DNA of 5,164 nt, taken from Actinomycetes bacterium (lineage in GTDB: Bacteria > Actinomycetota > Acidimicrobiia > Acidimicrobiales > Microtrichaceae). Shown one piece after another: positions 1-4,671 of the stretch. A program made the translations under genes and the position numbers. Positions within the stretch are counted from its first letter, which is position 1. Every line of letters starts with the position of its first letter. Below the pieces are notes generated by a model. The model did no database searches. It worked only from the letters and a program-made list of their open reading frames with translations, and had not been told where the DNA came from. The DNA is taken from contig JAEZAI010000027.1 in assembly GCA_023427825.1 (NCBI GenBank), forward strand, positions 1-5,164, read 5' to 3'.

Positions 1-122
1 GGAGTGAGTGGAGCGTTAGCGTGCACCGAGCCTCCTGGGTTCGTGTGTTGCCTCGACAGCTCCACACTCGCCCAGGGGGCTCACTCGTCAGCGGATGTCA
101 ACAACGTCCCAAGGCACAACAT

Positions 123-1265
123 CTAGCGGTCGACGTAGACGACCGAGGTGGGCCACGGACCGGTCAGCGGCGCGAGCCACCGGCCGTAGACGGCCTCGCC
201 GTCGTCGCTCACCGACGGGTCGCCGGTGAACGTACGGACCGGTTCGGCGCCCGTGGGGGTACCGGCGTCGGACTCGACGACGAGGCGGGTCACTCCGTTC
301 GTCAGGTCCGTGACCGTGTACTTCTGGTGCACGACGTTGGGCCGCACCTCAGTCGTGAGCAACTGGGCGAGCCACCGCCCGTTCGGGCTCATCGAGACCC
401 GGTCGTACGAGTGCGGCATCGCGGACACCAGCTGCGGGGCACCGGAGCTGACCAGCCAGTTCACGCCGTCGGACTCGATGAGGAACTTCGTGCCGTCAGC
501 CGAGCTCCAGAGCAGCCACTCGCTCCATGCGAGGAACTGCTCGAGGTTGGCGAACGGGGCGAAGTCGTCGATGACCGGGAACTGCAGCGGCACCGCAGTG
601 ACTGCGCCGGTAGCGACGCTCATCTTGACGATCTGGCGGACGAGCGGCTTGTGGAGGAAGACAGTCGCTCCCGCTCCGTCGATGTCAATTTGGTCGCGGT
701 ACTGGTCGAAGATCGAGCCCAGCTGGCCGCTATCGATCATTTGGTTGCGGATCACCGATCCGTTGCGCCACACATGGACGCGGAGCTCGCACGGGCAGTT
801 GCCCGCCGTGTAGTGGGTCTCGAGCCACGCGACGGTCGCGCCGTCGGCGGAGATGGCCACTTCACCCAGCGACTGGCTCGGGCCACCGGAGCGCAGCTGG
901 ACCTGGGCCCCAGTGACCGTGTCGACCCTCCAGGTGGGCGCGTAGCCGTGCACGATGTAGCGGCCGTTGGCCGAGAGGGCGTCGACGTCGCGGATCTGCG
1001 GAAGAACCGTGGTCGCCTGCGTGTCGAGGCGAGTCACGATCAGGTCCCGGGGCGTCTGGGTCGACGGATAGTTCAGGTCGGCCTCCCGGCGGTAGATGAC
1101 CGTGCTGCCATCCCCCGAGATCTCCGGCGTGATGTAGCCGCCTCCCGTCGAGGGCGACACCTGAGTCGCGGTGGGCGCCGGATTGGGTGCGATGGGTACG
1201 CACGCGGCTGCGACCAAGACTGTGGCTGCGACTGCGGCCGCGTACAGGCTCCTGCGGTAGGTCAT
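123..1265 (-). CDS. Lipoprotein with TolB/WD40-like (PD40) beta-propeller
   Basis: Predicted 380-aa exported lipoprotein. The N-terminus is a signal peptide: basic TYRRS, an alanine/valine hydrophobic core, then lipobox A19-A20-A21 before C22, followed by a proline-rich linker to about residue 35. The rest shows about seven PD40-style blade motifs of the form [SD]-x-[DN]-G followed by a hydrophobic strand: near residues 50 (ISGDG), 97 (LSANG), 138 (ISADG), 195 (IDGAG), 254 (SSADG), 291 (MSPNG) and 352 (VSDDG). Seven such motifs suggest a seven-bladed propeller as in the TolB C-terminal domain, probably an extracytoplasmic binding or scaffold protein. A NCPCE motif (about 156-160) could be a local disulfide. 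No catalytic residues are recognised. The ATG at 1263-1265 has a GGGGAAGGG ribosome site about 6 nt upstream (1272-1280). It is divergent from the RCC1-type lipoprotein gene. The fold class is fairly sure; the specific role is unknown. Confidence 0.85.
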   Translation of the reverse strand: MTYRRSLYAAAVAATVLVAAACVPIAPNPAPTATQVSPSTGGGYITPEISGDGSTVIYRREADLNYPSTQTPRDLIVTRLDTQATTVLPQIRDVDALSANGRYIVHGYAPTWRVDTVTGAQVQLRSGGPSQSLGEVAISADGATVAWLETHYTAGNCPCELRVHVWRNGSVIRNQMIDSGQLGSIFDQYRDQIDIDGAGATVFLHKPLVRQIVKMSVATGAVTAVPLQFPVIDDFAPFANLEQFLAWSEWLLWSSADGTKFLIESDGVNWLVSSGAPQLVSAMPHSYDRVSMSPNGRWLAQLLTTEVRPNVVHQKYTVTDLTNGVTRLVVESDAGTPTGAEPVRTFTGDPSVSDDGEAVYGRWLAPLTGPWPTSVVYVDR

Positions 1266-1517
1266 CGAGCGCCCTTCCCCTCGCTGATGGTCGGAGGACG
1301 CAGAACCTTCCGGTTCGCTCCCCCACTGCCGCTGCCGACGCTACACGTGTCGTTCTCGACGTTGAGGGTCGTTCGCCCTCTCGGCAGCTCGACGTCGATC
1401 ACTCCACCGATCGGGTCCGACCGATCGGCACCACGGGCGGAGCCAACTACACACCGGCCTGTGGACACGGGACACGTTGCAAGGGAGACTGCCGCCACGC
1501 CTTGGGAGGGGAACAAC
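1266..1517. promoter_or_regulatory. Divergent intergenic region with twin CCGATCGG palindromes
   Basis: This 252-bp gap separates the starts of two divergently transcribed lipoprotein genes and must carry both promoters. I see two identical 8-bp palindromes, CCGATCGG, at 1407-1414 and 1421-1428. They are 14 bp apart centre to centre with spacer GTCCGA, a layout that would suit a pair of dimer-binding half-sites. Other symmetric words are ACACGTGT (1343-1350), TCGACGTCGA (1389-1398), a GAGGG/CCCTC hairpin with a 7-nt loop (1364-1380) and a tandem GACACG (1464-1469, 1471-1476). No convincing -35/-10 pair is visible. TAGCGT on the minus strand (RC of 1337-1342) fits a TANNNT -10 but lacks a good -35. 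The operator role is inferred. Confidence 0.35.
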
Positions 1518-2966
1518 ATGCAGAACCGTTCTCGGTTCGCCGCGCTCGTTGCGGCGTTCGCACTGGTCACCGTCGCCGCCAGCTGCACACAGCCACCGAT
1601 GGATCCGGGTCCACCACCAGTCAAGGCAGTGGCCGCCGCTGGTCGCTGTGCACTGCTCGAGACCGGCGACGTCCGCTGCTGGGGCCAGAACTACGGCGGC
1701 TATGTCGGCAACGGATCGTCCGGTTGGGAGCGAGGTCCGACGACCGCTCGCCTCGGTCAGGCCGCGACCTCCATCACGTCGGGCTGGAACCAGTGCGCCG
1801 TGCTGGCCGATACCACGGTCAAGTGCTGGGGAAGCGGCTACGTCGGCAACGGCACGACCGGCGTCCAAGAGCTACCCCAGACCGTCACTGGACTCAGCGG
1901 CGTCGCGAAGGTCCGGGCGCTCGGCAACCACACGTGCGCCGTGCTGACCTCCGGCGGCGTGCGCTGCTGGGGGCGCAACAGCGGACGTGAGCTCGGCGAC
2001 GGGACCACGACAGATCGCACCACGCCCGTGACCGTGACCGGCCTCACCGGTGTCGCCGACGTCGTCCGCTCAGGCGACGGCAGCTGCGCGCTGTTGACGA
2101 ACGCGACTGTGCGCTGCTGGGGCCCGCACCTGTTCCGCACCTCGAGCGGCTCGTTGGGGCTCACCACCGTGTCCGCGCTCGCTGGGGCCACCGCGCTCGC
2201 TGGAGGATCCGGCAACGTGTGCGCCATCGTCGCTGGCGGCACCGTGAAGTGCTTTGGCTCAGGCCTACTCGGTGACGGCAAGACCACTGCGCTGACCTCA
2301 CCGGCGACCGGTGTCACAGCGACCGGCATCACCGGCGCCACGTCCATCGGCACCGACGGCTACAACACGATCTGCGCGGTCGTCGCAGGCGGTGCCGTGA
2401 AGTGCTGGGGCGACAACGCCTTCGGAAAGGTCCTCGGCACGGGTGACAGCATGGGCGGCGACCCCGTGGCGGTCCCCACCGCAGTTGCGGGTGTGTCAGG
2501 CGCGACGCAGATCGCGCCGGACAGCGTGAGCACGTGCGCAGTGCTCGCCTCCGGCTGGGTCACCTGCTGGGGCTCCAACGAGTACTCCGGCCTGTCCCGC
2601 TCGTACCCGGGCCCGCAGCCCGGCTACGTGGAGCACCTGTACGACCCGTCGCCGTACACGAACACGTCGACCGCGTGGCCGGCCGGCCAGTGCTTCGCGG
2701 CCGACAACCAGCCGTGGTCCAGGGACATCCGCTTTACCGGCGCCGTCGACACCCTCGACAACGTAACGAGCTACTCGTCACGCGACGGGTCCTGCACCGG
2801 CGACGCCTGGAAGTTCACGATGGTGCAGCGCGACATGGCGCACGAGGCGGTCGCGCCGTGCATCGCGTTGAACCCGAACGAGTTCAACTGGGCGATCTGG
2901 GCCCCAGACAGCTACCCGAAGATCCCACTCAACCTCTTCAGCTGCTACCTCGACCTCGAGCTGTAG
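1518..2966 (+). CDS. RCC1-repeat lipoprotein, seven C-x9-C-W-G blades
   Basis: Predicted 482-aa exported lipoprotein. The signal peptide (residues 1-22) ends in lipobox A20-A21-S22 before C23, followed by a proline-rich linker. Residues about 38-355 contain seven RCC1-like blades. Each carries the core C-A-[LIV]-[LV]-x5-V-x-C-[WF]-G, with cysteine pairs at 44/54, 93/103, 140/150, 190/200, 235/245, 286/296 and 340/350. RCC1 proteins are seven-bladed propellers. The regular paired cysteines suggest a disulfide in each blade, which suits an oxidising location outside the cell. After the last blade, about 125 residues form a separate region that I do not recognise, with four more cysteines (392, 426, 448, 476) and many aromatic residues. 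The ATG at 1518 is chosen because GGGAGGGG (1504-1511) lies 6 nt upstream and a signal peptide follows at once. The same frame is open back to base 21, but that stretch is antisense to the neighbouring gene. Ligand unknown. Confidence 0.9.
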   Translation: MQNRSRFAALVAAFALVTVAASCTQPPMDPGPPPVKAVAAAGRCALLETGDVRCWGQNYGGYVGNGSSGWERGPTTARLGQAATSITSGWNQCAVLADTTVKCWGSGYVGNGTTGVQELPQTVTGLSGVAKVRALGNHTCAVLTSGGVRCWGRNSGRELGDGTTTDRTTPVTVTGLTGVADVVRSGDGSCALLTNATVRCWGPHLFRTSSGSLGLTTVSALAGATALAGGSGNVCAIVAGGTVKCFGSGLLGDGKTTALTSPATGVTATGITGATSIGTDGYNTICAVVAGGAVKCWGDNAFGKVLGTGDSMGGDPVAVPTAVAGVSGATQIAPDSVSTCAVLASGWVTCWGSNEYSGLSRSYPGPQPGYVEHLYDPSPYTNTSTAWPAGQCFAADNQPWSRDIRFTGAVDTLDNVTSYSSRDGSCTGDAWKFTMVQRDMAHEAVAPCIALNPNEFNWAIWAPDSYPKIPLNLFSCYLDLEL

Positions 2967-2999
2967 TCGCTAGCTGCAGCCTCGAAGGCGTCGCCGACC

Positions 3000-3206
3000 C
3001 TTACGTGTGGAACCGCCCTCCAGGACTCCGACGAGCTGAAGTGGGTGGTTGACAACAACGTCTGGATCGCAAACGTGGGCGAGACCGAACGGCCCGGTGT
3101 CATCTATGTCTCACCTGCCGATCGCGACCGTGAGCGATGCAGCAAGTACCTGCTCCGGCACGGGTCGCTCAGTCGTCGCCCCACGATGTGTCGAGGTCGA
3201 GCTTGA
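3000..3206 (+). pseudogene. Start-less coding-like frame, probable gene remnant
   Basis: This is an open frame in phase with the RCC1 gene, beyond its TAG stop, ending at TGA 3204-3206. It has no ATG. The only usual start in the coding-like part is GTG at 3045, which has no clear ribosome site and would give just 53 aa. Over the 57 codons from 3000 to 3170, my hand count of GC at codon positions 1, 2 and 3 is about 65, 44 and 77 percent. That is the pattern expected of real coding DNA in a high-GC genome. The translation also reads like protein (DELKWVVDNNVW, then GVIYVSPADRDRERCSKYLL). After about 3170 it runs over the end of the convergent minus-strand gene and becomes arginine-rich noise. 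I read it as an internal or C-terminal piece of a decayed gene, family not recognised. A short real gene with a GTG start is possible. Confidence 0.35.
3124..3168. terminator. Imperfect inverted repeat at convergent gene ends
   Basis: GCGACC (3124-3129) pairs with GGTCGC (3163-3168), and GTG (3130-3132) pairs with CAC (3159-3161), leaving G3162 bulged. A smaller AGCA/TGCT stem (3141-3144 with 3151-3154) sits inside the loop. The outer arm lies directly beside the TGA (3169-3171) of the 107-aa minus-strand gene, so it could help end that transcript. No T-run follows in either direction, and the loop is long, so this is a weak call. Confidence 0.3.
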
Positions 3207-3492
3207 TGTAGACGAGTTCGACTGCGGCGTCCGAGCACAGCTGGCCGATCACGGCGACACCACGGACCAGGACGCCCGTTGACACCAGCAACCGGTAGTC
3301 GGACCGACCCGGCAACGCTTCAGGCAGACCGTCGAACCCCGTGGCGAACACATCGACGATCGGGAGGAGGTCGATGGTCAGGAAGTCGTTGACCGAGGGC
3401 TCCCCGTTGGGGCCTCGCTCGGCATCGAGCACCCGATCGAGCTCATCGAACACCTCGCGGGCGACGCGGACAGCGCGACGCCCAGGTTCCAC
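3169..3492 (-). CDS. 107-aa hypothetical protein, possible toxin partner of small gene pair
   Basis: This small soluble protein has no signal peptide or membrane segment. The N-terminal third is a likely helix (about residues 7-25, VRVAREVFDELDRVLDAE). It is followed by a conserved-looking block ERGPNGEPSVNDF (25-37), then FATGFDGLPE (49-58). A strand-rich C-terminal half (GRSDYRLLV at 62-70, LVRGVAVIGQL at 75-85, VELVYIKLDLD at 91-101) ends in an acidic tail. The helix-then-beta-sheet layout and the position after a 59-aa gene resemble RelE/ParE-type toxin operons. However, the protein is clearly acidic, which is unusual for those ribonuclease-like toxins, and I see no catalytic set I can name. 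The start is GTG at 3490-3492, the first usual start after an in-frame stop. AGGGG lies almost on top of it, so translation may depend on coupling with the upstream gene, whose stop is 8 nt away. The gene is likely real; the function is inferred. Confidence 0.7.
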   Translation of the reverse strand: MEPGRRAVRVAREVFDELDRVLDAERGPNGEPSVNDFLTIDLLPIVDVFATGFDGLPEALPGRSDYRLLVSTGVLVRGVAVIGQLCSDAAVELVYIKLDLDTSWGDD

Positions 3493-3500
3493 CCCTGGCG

Positions 3501-3680
3501 TCAGTCGGTCGGCTGAGACTCACGCGAGGCGACAAGACGCTCCGCATCCGCTCGGACCTGCTCGAGGAACTCGGCCGGCACGGCGTCGAGATCCGTGACG
3601 ATGCTCTCGTCGAACACAGCCTGCTGCTGGTCGCGGGTCAGATGATCCATCTCAGCGGCGGTCCACAGCTTCCGAGCCAC
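3501..3680 (-). CDS. 59-aa hypothetical protein, possible antitoxin of small gene pair
   Basis: This short gene sits directly upstream of the 107-aa gene. The GTG at 3678-3680 is preceded by AGGG (RC of 3688-3691) at 7-nt spacing, which is better than the internal ATG at 3648-3650 (10 codons in), where I see no ribosome site. The product begins VARKLWTAAEMDHLT, continues through SIVTDLDAVPAEFLEQVR (about 26-43) and ends in a helical, charged tail (ADAERLVASRES). It is acidic, with no cysteines, signal peptide or membrane span. From memory, the WTAAE...DLD.VP.EFL layout resembles short actinobacterial proteins encoded just before a gene of about 110 codons, which are plausible antitoxins; I could not check this. 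Codons are GC-rich at third positions, as in the neighbouring genes. The stop TGA (3501-3503) is 8 nt from the next start, indicating one operon. Confidence 0.65.
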   Translation of the reverse strand: MARKLWTAAEMDHLTRDQQQAVFDESIVTDLDAVPAEFLEQVRADAERLVASRESQPTD

Positions 3681-3699
3681 GCTCCAACCCTAGTGGGGA

Positions 3700-3769
3700 C
3701 CACCGGCACAGGACCGAGCAGCGTCCGTGTGGTGCGCAAGGGGCGCCAAAGCCCTCGGCACACCGGTGG
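3700..3769. repeat. Inverted repeat CCACCGG / CCGGTGG upstream of small gene pair
   Basis: CCACCGG at 3700-3706 is the exact reverse complement of CCGGTGG at 3763-3769. Inside the pair, CGGCACA occurs as a direct repeat at 3704-3710 and 3756-3762. The block lies just upstream of the 59-aa gene's start (3680), so it may be an operator for that operon. It may instead belong to the repeat-rich junction that continues to about 3897. The spacing of 56 bp is large for a single hairpin. Function inferred. Confidence 0.35.
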
Positions 3770-3776
3770 ATTCTTG

Positions 3777-3831
3777 GCGGACAGATCCGCAGAACTCCGC
3801 AGGTTTCGCGACGCCGACGGACCCCTGCGGA
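3777..3831. repeat. Cluster of TCCGCAG words beside tRNA fragment
   Basis: TCCGCAG occurs at 3786-3792 and 3796-3802, exactly 10 bp (one helical turn) apart. It recurs inverted at 3825-3831, where the match extends to an 8-bp inverted repeat with 3796-3803 (TCCGCAGG/CCTGCGGA, 20-nt gap). A fourth, shorter inverted copy GCGGA (3777-3781) forms a 5-bp hairpin with the first TCCGC across a CAGA loop. The cluster ends 15 bp before the tRNA-derived sequence. Helically phased direct and inverted copies next to an attachment core are what recombinase or excisionase binding sites look like, but that role is inference. Confidence 0.4.
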
Positions 3832-3897
3832 CCCCCCCCGGGCGCATTGCAGGCAGGGGGTCGTGGGTTCGAGTCCCATCAGCTCCACGGACAGATC
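3778..3897 (+). repeat. 10-bp direct repeat CGGACAGATC flanking the tRNA fragment
   Basis: CGGACAGATC occurs at 3778-3787 and again at 3888-3897, 110 bp apart. The second copy begins at the base immediately after the tRNA discriminator position. The two copies bracket the tRNA 3' half and most of the TCCGCAG cluster. This could be a duplicated recombination flank or chance; the match itself is exact. Confidence 0.4.
3847..3887 (+). other. tRNA-Ala(UGC) 3' half, truncated; candidate attachment site
   Basis: These 41 bases fit positions 33-73 of a tRNA-Ala gene. They hold anticodon TGC (3848-3850), the 3' strand of the anticodon stem GCAGG (3853-3857), a 5-nt variable loop (3858-3862) and the T-stem GTGGG/CCCAT around T-loop TTCGAGT (3863-3879). 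They end with the acceptor strand CAGCTCC (3880-3886) and discriminator A73 (3887). T70 (3884) would supply the U of the G3-U70 alanine identity pair. Upstream, GGCGC stands where the anticodon stem needs CCTGC, and no D-arm or 5' acceptor strand is present, so this is not a working tRNA gene. Similarity begins inside the anticodon loop, the classic crossover zone for tyrosine integrases that use tRNA genes. In that case the intact tRNA and the integrated element would lie to the left. A simple decayed tRNA is the alternative. CCA is not encoded. Confidence 0.65.
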
Positions 3898-4181
3898 GCT
3901 TGCGCCGCACGGGATCGGGGCGTTCCCCAGGCGTAATCGACACGTCGAGATCTGCCGTGTGGCGCCAGAGGCCGCCCGGCCTCGTCGGCTCGAATTCAGG
4001 CGTCCGAGGCGTCGAACATCGACCGCCCCCCGTGCGGACCGCGTGATCACCACGCGTGACGAGCTGGCGTCCAGGTCGTCGGCGAGTCTGTCCGTGCAGG
4101 CCGCCGTCGGCGCAGCTCGAGCGCCGCGAGGCTCGCCGAGCGCGAGGATCCGACCGCCGTCGACTCCCGCCGGAGAACGAC
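3888..4181. other. Noncoding stretch, no gene supported
   Basis: I find no credible gene here on either strand. The open frames are arginine- and proline-rich products of high GC, and none has a good start with a ribosome site. The only structure worth naming is a short dyad at 4040-4056 (CGCGTG, ATCAC loop, CACGCG), which overlaps the palindromes GTGATCAC and ACGCGT. If the tRNA fragment marks an integration junction, this would be the original chromosomal flank. Confidence 0.5.
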
Positions 4182-4214
4182 GAGAGCCGCCGGCCCAGGG
4201 TGCCGACGGCTCTC
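4182..4214 (-). terminator. Strong terminator hairpin of the cold-shock gene
   Basis: GAGAGCCG (4182-4189) pairs perfectly with CGGCTCTC (4207-4214). After one mismatch, CGGC (4191-4194) pairs with GCCG (4202-4205) around a 7-nt loop. The hairpin starts 16 nt after the cold-shock gene's stop codon. The sequence following it in the direction of that gene is GTCGTTCTCC, only a modest T-rich tail, which is common for terminators in high-GC bacteria. Confidence 0.7.
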
Positions 4215-4230
4215 AGCGGGGATGGTTGCG

Positions 4231-4431
4231 TCAGACGACGCGGACGTTCTGCGCTTCTTCGCCCTTGCGTCCCTGCCCGAGCTCGAATTCGACGGTCTGA
4301 CCCTCGTCGAGCGACTTGTAGCCCTCGCCCTGGATGGCGGAGAAGTGCACGAAGACATCATCCGCGCCCTCGCGGGAGATGAATCCGAAACCCTTCTCGG
4401 CGTTGAAAAACTTGACGGTTCCTGTTGGCAC
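4231..4431 (-). CDS. cspA: Cold-shock protein, CspA family
   Basis: This is a complete 66-aa single-domain cold-shock protein, the usual length for bacterial Csp proteins. These bind single-stranded RNA and DNA in the cytoplasm and act as RNA chaperones. The family signatures are intact: [14 protein letters not shown] at 5-18 holds RNP1 (K13-G-F-G-F-I18), and VFVHF at 26-30 is RNP2, followed by [11 protein letters not shown]. Aromatic binding residues F8, F9, F15, F17, F27, H29 and F30 are present. The start is GTG at 4429-4431. Upstream lies AACAACAAGTGAG with no strong ribosome site, and the leader carries a hairpin (4455-4473). A strong terminator follows the stop, so it is probably a single-gene transcript. 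Neighbours on both sides are unrelated. Confidence 0.97.
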   Translation of the reverse strand: MPTGTVKFFNAEKGFGFISREGADDVFVHFSAIQGEGYKSLDEGQTVEFELGQGRKGEEAQNVRVV

Positions 4432-4454
4432 GCTGTTCTCACTTGTTGTTCGGC

Positions 4455-4473
4455 GCCGGCCCTCGTGGCTGGC
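4455..4473 (-). promoter_or_regulatory. Hairpin in the cold-shock gene leader
   Basis: GCCAGCC and GGCCGGC (read on the minus strand) can pair as a 7-position stem with one central A-C mismatch around the loop ACGAG, ending 23 nt before the GTG start. Cold-shock mRNAs often have structured 5' leaders that affect translation with temperature. Whether this weak hairpin is transcribed or matters is unknown, because no promoter can be placed with confidence. Confidence 0.25.
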
Positions 4474-4671
4474 CCGGACGCCAACGGTACCGGTCAGGAC
4501 ACCGCCGTGATGGTGCGGGATCGGTGAGCAGCCCGCGAGGCACGTGGTTGCTCCGGCTCAGGCCGTGCTGCCGGCGACACCAGCGACGTCACGGCCAGGA
4601 CCCCGAGTAGGTTCGCCATCCGAGGTCGGTGTGCGGCAGGCGCCGGACACCCAGCAGCGATCGGAGCGACG

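Noticed and set aside
2..86. GAGTGAG (2-8) and CTCACTC (80-86) as a terminator for the PD40 lipoprotein gene
   Set aside because: The arms are short and 71 bp apart, with no T-rich tail; this is likely chance.
21..1517. Frame of the RCC1 gene open for about 499 codons upstream of its ATG, suggesting a 981-aa protein
   Set aside because: This stretch is antisense to the PD40 lipoprotein, has an arginine/valine/aspartate-rich translation typical of high-GC shadows, and would bury a clear signal peptide and ribosome site in mid-protein.
3648..3650. ATG as the start of the small upstream gene of the pair
   Set aside because: No ribosome site precedes it, while the in-frame GTG ten codons upstream has AGGG at good spacing.
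3824..3857. Complete tRNA with an enlarged anticodon loop or intron, since CCTGC at 3824-3828 could pair with GCAGG
   Set aside because: No D-arm or 5' acceptor strand matching CAGCTCC precedes it. The CCTGC is better explained as part of the TCCGCAGG/CCTGCGGA inverted repeat.
3520..3888. Possible tmRNA (ssrA), because its 3' end also reads CAGCTCCAC
   Set aside because: The fragment has an anticodon loop with TGC and a 5-nt variable loop, which tmRNA lacks. No tmRNA 5' end or tag-peptide frame is present, and two coding frames occupy the required upstream space.
3652..4053. Minus-strand frame encoding a peptide with MGLEPTTPCLQ, and an overlapping frame with GTRTHDPLPAM
   Set aside because: These are well-known false peptides made by translating the antisense strand of tRNA genes. 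Here they arise from the tRNA-Ala fragment at 3847-3887.
4047..4484. Minus-strand 145-aa frame, and plus-strand frames across 4056-4527
   Set aside because: They overlap the unmistakable cold-shock gene in other frames, and their translations are serine/arginine-rich noise.
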